In this document: one piece after another, positions 1 through 9,515 of the stretch
Layout of the letters: each line of letters opens with the position of its first letter
Position numbering within the stretch: the first letter of the stretch is position 1
From: Stephanodiscus triporus
Lineage: Eukaryota > Bacillariophyta > Thalassiosirophyceae > Thalassiosirales > Thalassiosiraceae
Direction: 5' to 3'
NCBI GenBank assembly: GCA_036939755.1
Contig: JALLAZ010000168.1
Location: 1-23,052, forward strand
Length of the DNA stretch: 23,052 bases
The notes under the pieces: model-generated
Databases searched by the model: none
The model's input: only the letters and a program-made list of their open reading frames with translations
Told to the model about the DNA's origin: nothing
Position numbers and translations under genes: made by a program

Positions 1-365
1 GCTGTCGGACGCAATAACTCCGCAAAAAATTATGGTACACCCACCAACAAAGTATCTGTACAGACTAAATCGGGGGCAGGGAACACAATGGTGATGTCAG
101 AATTGACCGGGGGGGGTCGATATGATGGGGTTATTAATATTTATAATAAACTAAATTTATGGGCGCTATATCAACCCTGACCAACAAGGAGATATTGTCC
201 TACCGCTGTGTTCACTGTTGGAACCGATACGACCATACTTCTGCTGATTCATCGCCTCACTATGCCGCAAGGGGATGCTGTGCTCATTGGGGATAGCGGA
301 ATATGAGCCACACGAGGTAACAAAAATGGAATCCGAAGTATGGATGTTACAGCTCGGTTCTCCAG

Positions 366-1575
366 GTGAACACCAGCTTGAGGACCATCTCCCCAGTAAC
401 ATCGGGTATCCCTCAGGATTTTCACTACCACCCGTTTCGATTTAGTGATTGGAATGAAGAAGCTTGGATGCAACAACAGGCGGCTGAGAGAGCGGAACGT
501 ACGAAGGAGTGCAAACGTAGGTATTACATGGACTATGGTTCATTCAAGCTTCCACATCCAATTATGCCCAAACCCAAAAAGAGGGATGACAGAGTTCTAT
601 CCTAAGATGGGTTTTCTTCATATCTACTTATTATTGATGAGGCCTCCTGGTATGTGTAGGTCCTTCTCACCAACATGAAGGAACCTCCATTGGAATTGAT
701 TGATCGACACCTTTCTGTCAAGCTTTGGTCATGATCAGGGCGGGTCTATTTGGACAGATCAGGGTGGGAAAATTGCTCGATCGTTCATATTTTCCGATCT
801 GGTCCTTCAAACACATACATATGTATAAGAACCTACGGGTGTTGATAGCCCTTCCCACACAAAACGGCGCTGTGGAGGTTTATAATAAGAAGTTGGCTGT
901 CAGGGCCCAAAACACGGCTTGGGACTCCCAGCGAAGTATTGGTCTGCTGCGCTCATACATTCAGTGTATCTCCACAACCGTATGGTTCACAGCACCACTC
1001 AGAAAACGCCTTTTGAAAGGATTCTACATTTATCCTGACAAGGCTTTCCATGACTGGTGGGTGCACCACAAGAAGCAGCCTCCACTGATGAAGTTATCCC
1101 TACACTTTCTTCAGAAGGTCACCATCCAAAAATCAACAGTAATATCAGACCTTGACACAATGCATCAACAGTTCATGCATTTGCCGATTCGGAATGGGCC
1201 ACGTGTGTCAAAACAATACTTTCATTTGGGGGAACTGTTATTTGCTTAGCAGGAGATACTTTTGCCTGCAAATCAAAATTAGAACCTACCGTGGCCGTGT
1301 CATCGCCAAAAGCAGAGTTTATGGCGGCCTATGATACTGGCAAAATGATCCTATTCATTCGAAGTGTTCTTTGGGATCTTAATACACCGCAAGAGGCGAC
1401 GACGATACTGTCACAAAAACCCACGCCACGCACGTCGACCAAGACCTCATTACGAAAGCACTTAATCGAGTGCTGTTGTATAGGCAAGCTGATTTCTCCA
1501 CCAATGTATTCACTGGTACACCACATCATTGTTGGGATGTATACTAATGATACGACGGCTTTTGAACGTAGATAG
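366..1575 (+). mobile_element. Decayed Ty1/copia retroelement: integrase and RNase H remnants, RT deleted
   Basis: This is a non-functional copia-type pol relic. The integrase core is spread over three frames. A DEAS block has its Asp codon at 636-638, IWTDQGG has its Asp codon at 757-759, and QNGAVEVYNKK has its Glu codon at 875-877, matching the order of the copia D-D-E triad. A conserved copia stretch beginning AKYWSAALIHS follows at 931, again in a shifted frame. RNase H begins near 1183 with ADSEWA and continues with the AVSSPKAEF block and a copia-like pol tail with a TPHHCWDV motif. Only about 150 bases separate integrase from RNase H, so the reverse transcriptase core is missing. In-frame stops and at least three frameshifts are visible. 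Similar material may extend left to about 190. A TGTTA at 1630 just after the pol end could be an LTR start, but no matching 5' LTR was found here. Copia membership is confident; both boundaries are not. Confidence 0.82.
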
Positions 1576-1754
1576 ATAAGCTAGTCACATCTTATCAAGT
1601 CTCCTCCTATTGCACCATGCTGATGGGATTGTTATAGTAGTTGTTGTGTGTTGAGTTGTGGCTCGTGTGTTTTACCTATATTGTATAGTAGATCATCACC
1701 TAACCCATGGTGACATTTTACCCAATTTTAACATAACGAATAATGCAAAAGTTC
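1576..1754. other. AT-rich tail of the copia relic / spacer, no gene seen
   Basis: There is no credible coding sequence. TGATGGGAT followed by TGTTATAGTAG at 1630 is reminiscent of a polypurine tract and LTR start in copia elements, but a second LTR copy is absent from the window, so the LTR reading is tentative. Confidence 0.3.
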
Positions 1755-2285
1755 GACGTGACCCTCCTACGGCAACACAACCATCACAACCATGACCACT
1801 GCCGGCGGAAATAGTCCCCTAGAGTATCGCAGGATGCTCTACGTCCCGTGCTGACACGTTGGATTGATCGGAGACAACCCCACGATCAAGCGAATATGCT
1901 TTTTGTGGGGGGTTGTAGGGTTTATGGCCCTCAAAATGCTCCTCGGTTTCGGCGATGATGCGCCACCACTGCTTCAGAGCGTTTTGAGGGCCATGCACAC
2001 TATAACCCCCCACAAAAAGCATATTCGCTTGCTCGGGGGGTTGTCCNGGCCCTCAAAATGCTCCTCGGTTTCGGCGATGATGCGCCGCCACTGCTTCAGA
2101 GCATTTTGAGGGCCATGCACCCTATAACCCCCCACAAAAAGCATATCCGCTTGCTCAGGGGGTTGTCCCCGATCAAGCCGACGTGTTGGCGCGGGTTGTA
2201 GGGCATCCTGTGAGACTCTAGGGGATCATTTCCGCCGGCGGTGGCCATGGTTGTGATGGTTGTATTGCCGGAGGGGGGTCACGTC
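1755..2285. mobile_element. Foldback / MITE-like palindromic element with nested hairpins
   Basis: The segment is a large imperfect palindrome. It starts GACGTGACC at 1755 and ends GGTCACGTC at 2285. The outer arms (about 1755-1925 and 2116-2285) are inverted copies with scattered mismatches, sharing blocks such as ACAACCATCACAACCATG and CCGGCGGAAAT. The centre holds two tandem copies of a 122-bp unit (1926-2047 and 2048-2169), and each unit is itself a hairpin bounded by GGCCCTCAAAATGCTC and its complement. No transposase or significant ORF is encoded, so it would be non-autonomous. No clear target-site duplication was found beyond the arms, and the superfamily cannot be assigned. The single ambiguous base at 2047 lies exactly at the junction of the two units, which suggests an assembly problem there. 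Confidence 0.85.
1926..2169 (+). repeat. 122-bp tandem duplication inside the foldback element
   Basis: Two near-identical units start with GGCCCTCAAAATGCTCCTCG at 1926 and 2048 and end with GGGGTTGTCC. They differ at a handful of positions, for example CCACCACT versus CCGCCACT and CATATTCGC versus CATATCCGC. The N at 2047 sits at their junction, so true copy number could be higher if the assembler collapsed units. Confidence 0.9.
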
Positions 2286-2491
2286 ACCAATATTTTTTTA
2301 TTCTTCTCTTTCTCGCAAGGGGAAATGTTCATTACTTGCACAGCGTGTTCTACAGTAGGTACTCTATCATAATAGGTATTGCACATACGTACGCTCATAA
2401 CCCCCCTCACCGACCGACCACACACTATCTCTACACACACTCAAACAAACACCGATCTCTTGTCGCGCCAAGCAAGGCAATATAAGTAACA

Positions 2492-3520
2492 ATGGCGGAA
2501 AACGGCCTCTACCCCTCCCGCCCTCCTCGGCCCAGGACAGTGACTATGAGCAGTAGCAGTAGTAGTAGTAGTAGGAGGAGGAGGCGCCGCGGGTGCTGCT
2601 GCATCCCCCCCCTCGACTTCCCCGAGCACCCCCTCGCCCACCCCCTCGCTCCCTACATGCGCAAGGGGTCGGCCGCGACGCCCACCACCTGCGACAGCAG
2701 CGGCGACGACGGCTATCGCGAAGATGATTACGGCTACGACGACTACTACGACATGGGCCGTGAAGGAGCAGACGACCGCCCGTCGCCCGCGTGGGGGATT
2801 CGTCGGGGAGACGAATCATCGTGGTCGTCTTGCTCGCATTCGCATTCGCATTCGCATTCGCATTCGCATTCGTCTCCCCGCGCGGTTGTCGCATCTCCGC
2901 CGTCGTCGGTCCACGGCTCCCTCGAGCGCGCTCCCGACGACGATGCGTTCGAACTGCAATTCGACCGATCGGGAGGAGGACTAGGAGGGGATGGGATGGG
3001 AGGGACGACGACGTCGGACCACGACGAGATACGCGCATATGCGGAGGAGGTCCTACGACGGGCCAACGACGTCGCAGTCGTCGGGGGAACGACGACCGCC
3101 TCTCGATCGTCGTCGTATTCGTATTCGTCGTCGTCGTATTCGCCCGTCGTCGTCGCCCTCGTCCGGCGCGGCCGCGGTCCGCGCTCCGACGCCGTCCCCC
3201 CCCCCGCGCGCCCCGATTCGCCCGCTGTCCGGATCGTCACATCGGCTGCGCCCGCCGCGGCGATCGTCGTCGCGCTCGTCGTCGCGCTCTTGACGGATGC
3301 CGCGCGCTCGTCGCGGTCCGTCGCGGCGTCGTCCTCGTCCTCGTCCTCCCCGTCGTCGTCGTCGGTCGAGTGGATCCGCGCGGTGGAAGTCTTGCGCTGG
3401 TCCCTGACGATTGGATCGTTCTTCCTATCGATCGCATCCCTCTGTCTGTCGATGCGGACGCAGAAGAGATTTCTCCGCAACAACAAAATCACGCGGCGCC
3501 GAAAATACAACCTGGCATGA
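2492..3520 (+). CDS. Ser-rich, low-complexity putative two-pass membrane protein
   Basis: This is an uninterrupted 342-codon reading frame with a favourable start context (AACAATGGCG). I do not recognise a family. The N-terminal two thirds is low complexity, with Ser runs near residue 20-28, a CCC cluster, an acidic-Tyr stretch, and six His-Ser pairs near residue 115-128 encoded by a perfect GCATTC hexamer repeat at 2836-2871. Two hydrophobic segments follow, at about residue 245-268 (Ala/Val-rich) and 307-325, separated by a Ser-rich linker. The protein then ends in a very basic tail. Because the DNA is rich in TCG/GTC/CGA triplets and poor in stops, other frames and the reverse strand are also open for 160-270 codons. 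This frame was preferred for its start context, its length, its two membrane segments and the clean basic C-terminus. Whether it is expressed is uncertain. Confidence 0.55.
   Translation: MAENGLYPSRPPRPRTVTMSSSSSSSSRRRRRRGCCCIPPLDFPEHPLAHPLAPYMRKGSAATPTTCDSSGDDGYREDDYGYDDYYDMGREGADDRPSPAWGIRRGDESSWSSCSHSHSHSHSHSHSSPRAVVASPPSSVHGSLERAPDDDAFELQFDRSGGGLGGDGMGGTTTSDHDEIRAYAEEVLRRANDVAVVGGTTTASRSSSYSYSSSSYSPVVVALVRRGRGPRSDAVPPPARPDSPAVRIVTSAAPAAAIVVALVVALLTDAARSSRSVAASSSSSSSPSSSSVEWIRAVEVLRWSLTIGSFFLSIASLCLSMRTQKRFLRNNKITRRRKYNLA
2836..2871 (+). repeat. GCATTC hexamer microsatellite coding for His-Ser
   Basis: Six perfect tandem GCATTC units lie inside the Ser-rich reading frame and encode alternating Ser and His. 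A 6-bp unit preserves frame when copy number changes, so length variation would be tolerated. Confidence 0.9.
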
Positions 3521-3683
3521 AATGTGATGGGCTCTGGCGCGGGAGGAGGGAGGACGGCTCATTCGCGATCGAACTCCTAATTGGATTATTCTTTTGAGAC
3601 AAATAGAAGGTTTATTAGGGATCTCAAGGTATGCGATTCATGTGTTACTTTTATTTTTGCCGCTCATGCAATTTTGTAAATAT

Positions 3684-6600
3684 TCAACCACCGACGAATT
3701 TGCTTGCCGTGATCGGGCCGGCATACTGTTCCGAATCGATGGCTCGGATGTACATCACGTTGAAGATCTTGTTAGGGGCCTTGAATTGCATCGTCACCGT
3801 CGTCGAGGTGCCCGCGCTCGTCAGAACCCTCCTCACCCTCGGTTGGCAGCTCGTCACGGAGTACAACGGATGGCAGTTGACGTATATTTCCACCGCTTTT
3901 ATGGTCTGTCGACCGGTGGGGAACATGATGCCGCTATCGTCGGCGTGTTTCGTACGAGCTCCGTCGCTTACCTGTATCTCCGCAACGATATATTTCCCAT
4001 CGCTTTTTTGGGTATAAGTTATCGTAGTGCAGAGAATGTCCGGCCCGCGACCATTTTTGTATGGCATCTTGGCAACTTTGGCCGCATGCAAAAGCATAGG
4101 AAAGACTTCGTTTATCACATCTGGAAGTGTGTCACACGTCTGGTAAAAACTTGTCCCGATTTCGAAGAAGAACGAAGCTACGCCGAGCAAGCCGTACATG
4201 GTGTCTATCGTGCTGCCATCAAATCCATCTTGTGAAATGCAACACAAGATATTGCGTGACATGTAAGATATAAAGAAAACATTCACGATCCCAATCTTGG
4301 AAGTATGCACATCACAACAGTGGTCCACTCACACTTGCGATTGGGCATTTCTGGCGCCCAGAGACTGTAGTTGCCGTACGACGCAAATTTGCGTCCGAGC
4401 GCGCCCAGAGCGGCGTTGTTGGGGGTGCGCTGATTTGCGAAGCCCCACGGCCACCCGATGTAACGTCCGTGGGAATGCACGTCGATGAATATTCCCTCGC
4501 TATCCTCGGCGAACGGCACGTTCATTAAATTTTCGGAAACTGCAACATTCCCCTTCCTCTGCTGGTCCGGAAATATCGATTTTGCGTAATTCAAAATTGC
4601 CTCCGTCTCCATCTCGCTCGTCGCGGCCGGGCCGCGGTACACCACCGACGAGCAGTCGGTGCTCGACGAGCATCTGTTGTCGGCCGTGGTGATGCACTGG
4701 CCCCATTTGAAGGGGAAGTTGCGATTCGGATCCACCCCGTACAATTCGCTCGCGCAAGTGCCTTTGTTGCGATTCTTCTTCCACAAAGTCTTATCTCCAC
4801 CTGTCTCGAGGTAATTACGTCCGTCGGGGTTGGCTGTTGAAAATACATTTTATTTGATGAAAGATTAGTTTTGAGAAAGGCACACTCTGACGAAAAAGAA
4901 GAACACCAGAACACAGAACACAGAACATACCATGAAAGATCAAGTGGATTTCGGTGTCTACTCTCCCAATAAAAAAGTACCACACCGATCCAACGAAAAA
5001 CAAAAAGAAAAACAATTAGGCATTACTCCCACACGCACACACATTTGTCTAAAAAAAGATGGACCATCATCATCGTATGTCGTCGTTGTAACTCACAGTC
5101 TACAATCCATGTGACATCAGGGTCGATTTTATACCGTTGAAGAAGATACTCTGCGAATCGCATCACTAAAAATGAAAAGGGCGAATATTGCATTGCGATG
5201 GGAGTTATGATGGATGCACTTGAGAGCGAGAGAGAGATAGATAGAGAGATCAAAAGAAAGGAGGCGCACTCACTCGTCTCGCCGGTGGAAAGCTCCCGGG
5301 CGTGTATGCTGCCTACGACAAACATCTTCCCCTTCCCCATGGCGCTAGCGACCTTGTTCTTATTCGTGATTTTGAAGACCTGCAGGCGCTGCCCCTTTTC
5401 CACTGTCTGGTAATCCGCGAGCACATACTTCGACGTCAGGGAGGGATATTCCGCGAGGAGGTCATCAACGGTGCGTCTGGTCCCCTCCTATGTGGGGTAT
5501 CCGGTTGATTTGGGGCGACATGTGCTGAGTGAGAAAGCGCGTTCGTGGAAGATGCGAAAGTTCAATAGTAAAATACACGCGCGTACCACCGTCCGATAGC
5601 ACTCATATCCGGGAAAACCCGCATAACCCGTGCCCGGTTTGACTATTTCGTAAGGTGTAAGTTCGGTCGGCGGGGGGGGCGGCGGGGGGGGGGGGGGGGT
5701 CGTGCGCAAAAGAAGAAGATCAGATTATCGAATATATGCGATGAAACTTCGAATGAGAGACGTCCCGACCGAAGAAAATAAATCCCCTCCATCCCAAATT
5801 ACATACCCCCATTCCACGCCCCAAAAATTTCACTCACATTTCGAGTTGTAATCTACGGGCAAAAGCACAGAGCACTCCCGCCGGTCGTCTTGGGTCGAAG
5901 TCGAATGAACAGTGATGAGCAGCTCCTCTTGATCCTCGACTTCCACTCTTTCTACATAATCATCTTCCGCCGCCGCCGGGTCATCCATTATTTCGCCCTC
6001 GTAGTGGGCCTCGTCGTCGTCGTCGTCGTCGTCGTACCGATCGTCGTCGTGGTAGTAAAGATCTCCCTCCTCCTCCATCATGTCAAGCTCCTCCTCGCCG
6101 ACAACGAACTTGTCGTTGCCGTATCCGCCGATGACCCCCTCCGCCCTGGGTATCCGGTCGTAGTCCGTCGTCGTCGGTCCCCCCCCCCCCCTCCTGCTCG
6201 CGCCTGCCCTCGCGTACGACGAGGACGACAGAATCGCGACCAACAGCGAGAGGGCGACGAGGAGCGCGATCGCGGCGATCGCTGCGCCGCGCCTCTCCTC
6301 GTCCGCCGTCGCGCTGCGATGGCGGGGGTCGTCGTCGCGGTCGTCGCTAGGATCCGAAGGGCGACCGCCGCCGCCCCTCCCGCCGGGATGCCGTTCCGTC
6401 GTGGCATCCGCCGTCGCCGTGACGTAGACCTCCGCTGTTGGCGAGGAGGAGGAGGAGGAGGAGGAGGAGGAGGGCGACCGACCCACCCCTCCCTCCGGAT
6501 CGTCGTCGTCGTCGTTGGCGGCGTCGGCGGCGGCTTGTTGCGCGTCCGATGCATCATCCGCCATCGAGGATGACGACGACGACGACGACGACGAGCTGGA

Positions 6601-6738
6601 ACGTCGGTCGAGAACGGTCGAGGTCGGCTCGAACGAGACGGCGGCCGTCCTCGGGGCAACTCGTACAGCCAGGGACGACCGGGACGCCTCTACCCCTGCG
6701 GGCGGCGATGACGTGGATGCTTCAGAAGTATCTAGCAT
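3684..6738 (-). CDS. Membrane-anchored M14 zinc carboxypeptidase, 7 exons, 771 aa
   Basis: The exon model is 6738-5838, 5642-5587, 5487-5274, 5165-5097, 4960-4931, 4833-4333 and 4228-3684; every junction is phase-consistent. The product should be a metallocarboxypeptidase that removes C-terminal residues from peptides. Zinc ligands are visible as His381 and Glu384 in SIHARE and His543 in IDVHSHG. Substrate-site residues lie in ANPDGR and in GVDPNRNFPFKWG. Glu613 in FFFEIG fits the catalytic Glu. A beta-rich C-terminal region of about 120 residues follows the catalytic domain. Exon 1 encodes about 300 residues that are not part of the catalytic domain: Ser runs, Asp runs and one hydrophobic segment at 151-170 preceded by arginines, suggesting a type II anchor with the enzyme lumenal or outside. 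It converges with the Ser-rich gene (163 bp between stops) and diverges from the TPR gene. The peptidase call is firm; the link of exon 1 to the rest rests on splice phase alone. Confidence 0.87.
5643..5837 (-). other. Intron 1 of the carboxypeptidase gene, with a poly-C tract
   Basis: On the minus strand the donor is GTGAGTG at 5837. Near the 3' end lies a run of 16 C (5684-5699) followed by a second run of 8 (5672-5679). The first AG after these runs is the TAG ending at 5643, and using it restores phase. Reading the C runs as coding polyproline is not supported: an in-frame TAA lies upstream and there is no AG between that stop and the C run to serve as an acceptor. Confidence 0.7.
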
Positions 6739-7403
6739 CGTCCCTTACTCCTTCTTTGTATCATCCCCGCTTGGCTTGTGGCTTGGTGCCCGGCTGTGAA
6801 TTTCGATTTTTTTTCTTTGAGCGGCGCCGACGGGGCGGTGGGGCGATTGTGTGTTTTGTGTTTTCTACCTCCAGGAAGCACACAACACATTTGGAAGAAA
6901 GGGGGAAGAATTTGACCGTTTGACGCCTCGACCGACCGATTTTAATTAAGTCGCTCGAGTCGTCAGTTGTATCTCCGCTGCTTTTCCCTGCGGCCAAGGC
7001 TTCATCTGAGAGTGCTGCAATATCGTACTAGATATCGTATATGGTACTCTTCAATTAAGTCTTTGAGTTAAAATATTAATAATATATTGAAAGGCGTGAG
7101 CTCGTTCCTTGGGCGGGTGCCCCTGGTGCCGCTGCCGCTACAGTAAGTACTTATTGTACTCTACTACGATACTACCAGATACCATACCATACATACCACA
7201 TGAACCCTCTTCATTCTAGAGTACAATAATACCGAGACAAACCTCTTCGTTTTTCGCGAGCAGCGAGCACGACGGGGCCGAAGAGACGCGAGAAACAAGA
7301 AACACACACTGAGAAAAGAGATATGATGAGGAGAGGATACTTTGTGTCACCTGACCAAGGCCAGACCGAGGGAAAAGTTGTCAGCTCCCGCACATAAAAC
7401 GCC
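6739..7403. promoter_or_regulatory. Divergent intergenic region between the carboxypeptidase and TPR genes
   Basis: This 665-bp spacer separates two start codons pointing away from each other, so it must hold both 5' UTRs and promoters. No confident core element was identified. Between about 7020 and 7200 it is AT-rich with several short ATAC/GTAT-type repeats. Small open frames here look like chance. Confidence 0.4.
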
Positions 7404-9180
7404 ATGATGAGCCTATCCGTCGGCGCCGCCTCCTACTATAGCCTCCACCCCGGTGGTGGTCGGTCGCTTCCGGCGGCATTGACGCCAGTGATATCTTCAT
7501 CTATAAGGTCGCTGACATTGGCCAAATCATCTCGTCGCGATGGTCACGGTCGTCGTCGTCGCCGTGCCGCGTCGTCGTCGTCGTCGTCGTCGTCGTTGGA
7601 CGCCCTGTTCTTCGATCCCCACCCTCCGCACGACGTTGCCCCATCCTTCCTTCCGTCGACGTCGACATCGTCATCCTTCCTGTTCGGCGCGACGACGACA
7701 ACATCGCGCGCCGACCCGCTGACTGGGTGGAATCCGCCCCGGAACGACGTCGCCCCACTCGTCGCCTTCGCGTCGACGGCGACTGCTTCTTCGCCGGATC
7801 GACCGCCCACCGAGGACGAGATCGGGCTGCTCCGGCGGGCGTTCTCCTACTTCTATGGCGCGGAGAGGGATCTACCGGAGGCGTACGCGGCCCTGACCAA
7901 GTGCATCGACGTATGGGAGGGCACGCGCCAGGGCGGCGACGAGATCGCCGGCCTATTCAGGGTTCGAGGAGATTTGGACATGGTGAGTTCGTGCGGGGCG
8001 GCGCGGTCCGGGAGGCGGCCTTGGGGGGGGGGGTGGTGAGGGGAGGGAGGGGAGGGAGGGAGATTCGCGGTGGCGAAACATCGGGGATGCCCGTTCTCAT
8101 CCGCGCCATCGACCGTACCGACGTTTGAACACAGGAGCTATCCCGGCCGAAAGACGCCGAGGCGGATTATTCAGTGGCCATTCGATACCTGGAAGGGCCG
8201 GACGGGGGCAGGGCCGACCCGGAGGAATTGCCGGCGTCTCGGTGAGTGAATCGGATCGTGCTCGTTCTGCGCCATCCGGGGGAAATATGTATTTTCGGAG
8301 CTTACGGAATCTCGACACGATTCGCAGGCTGGGAAGGGCGCGCGCGGTGCGATCGATGGGGAGCTCCGCCACTTACTCCCAGGCGCTGCGGGCGTCGAAG
8401 GACTACGAAAGTTACTTCCTTTCCACCTCCCGTATAGACGAGAACATGGGCGACGACGATGCCCCCGCCTCCGCGAACGGGGACGGTGATCGCGATGGCG
8501 GCACGTCGTTTTCCGACGCCGTCGTCGACGGAATACGGCGCAATCCGTACGCGGCCTGGGAGTGGGGGATGGTCGATCGGGTCGCGAGGAATTACGACCG
8601 GGCGTCTGAGATACACGGTCTGGCCGCCAGCGCTTTCGACGAGATCGGGGATAGGCCCAGGAGCGTGATCTGCGCCCTGGACCGAGGCTTGGATTTGGCA
8701 TCCGGGTTGGACGCCGTCGATTATGGCGGGGGGGGCAAGAGGGACGAGGAGAGTTTGGCGAAGACCAGGAAGGCGCTGGAGGACGCGATCTCAAGCACGG
8801 TCGACGTCGAGGGACGCGACGTGGGTTTGCTCCAGAGGGTGGTGGCGAAGGAGGGTGAGGCCCGGGTGGCCCTGTCGGGTATATTATGGAACTCCGATTC
8901 AAGGGGTTCCGCCGAGTCCCAGTTCGGGACTGCCTGCGCCCGCCTCGACGAGCTCAACGCCGACTATCGGACCAGGGAGGCGGACAGGGTCAGTAGGGGG
9001 GGGATGCCGTCATCGGTCGAACCGAGGGGCGCGAGTGTCAGATTTAGCATCGACGACATCGTCGGCGCCGAGGAGGCGAGTTGCAGCAGATTTAAGAACG
9101 AGAAATTCATTGAGGAGAAGGTTGTTTGGAGCGATGGTTTGAGGACATTTGTAAAGAAGTTTCTCGCACTGAGTCGTTAG
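7404..9180 (+). CDS. TPR-like helical-repeat protein, 3 exons, 512 aa
   Basis: The exon model is 7404-7982, 8135-8241 and 8328-9180, with introns of 152 and 86 nt, GTGAGT donors and phases that match. The first 110 or so residues are Ser/Arg-rich low complexity, with an SSRRDGHGRRRRR patch and a Ser run. From about residue 130 the protein is helical with TPR-like spacing: an AYAALTKCIDVWEG segment, then DAEADYSVAIRYLEGPDGG, then ASRLGRARAVRSMGSSATYS, then a later block beginning NPYAAWEWGM and containing HGLAASAFDEIGDRPRS. That later block resembles TPR-like proteins of photosynthetic eukaryotes, some of which are plastid-located. The N-terminus could be an organelle presequence, but I do not see a clean signal peptide with the diatom plastid ASAFAP motif, so location is open. 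The role is probably protein-protein scaffolding; no catalytic motif is seen. Confidence 0.75.
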
Positions 9181-9515
9181 ATACGAAGAAGGCAACTATA
9201 TTACGACATTAAGGCCCCTCATAATCGCTCCACACTCGCACCAGCAACGCCCCCACCCTCCTCTTAACCGTCTCCATCTGACTCGGACATGCCATCTATA
9301 TGAAGAACCCACCTTATTTAGTCGAGGTGCATGTTCGTCTTCGTATGCCTATGCATCGCAATGATGGTAGATGTCACCTACCTAACCAACCCCTCGTACA
9401 TATTTGAGCCACTCCTTCCTCTTGTCAACGACCATCAAGGATTTTCATTCACCTTTCGAATTTTCGACGTCACTAGAAGCATGAAAAATAAACAATTAAA
9501 AGAGGCCAACACATT
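9181..9515. other. Convergent 3' intergenic spacer
   Basis: This lies between the stop codons of the TPR gene and the HA-domain gene. It is expected to hold both 3' UTRs. A small plus-strand open frame starting at 9331 has no recognisable content and was not called. Confidence 0.5.

Noticed and set aside
2746..3510. Long minus-strand open frame (254 codons) opposite the Ser-rich gene
   Set aside because: It consists of Asp/Glu/Arg/Ala low complexity that mirrors the TCG repeats of the plus strand, has no hydrophobic or domain content, and its start lacks a good context.
2791..3597. Plus-strand open frame of 268 codons in another frame of the same region
   Set aside because: It is dominated by Arg runs and Val/Phe/Ala repeats produced by the same triplets read out of phase; the 342-codon frame gives a more coherent protein.
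3594..4235. Plus-strand open frame of 213 codons
   Set aside because: It lies antisense to the last carboxypeptidase exon, whose content is clearly M14-like; it has no recognisable motifs of its own.
5890..6573. Plus-strand open frame of 227 codons over carboxypeptidase exon 1
   Set aside because: It is a Val/Arg/Gly low-complexity mirror of the Asp/Ser-coding strand. The minus frame has an ATG and a phase-matched splice into the peptidase.
6761..6997. Minus-strand 78-codon frame just upstream of the carboxypeptidase start
   Set aside because: It falls where the 5' UTR and promoter should be, has a weak composition and no splice link to the gene.
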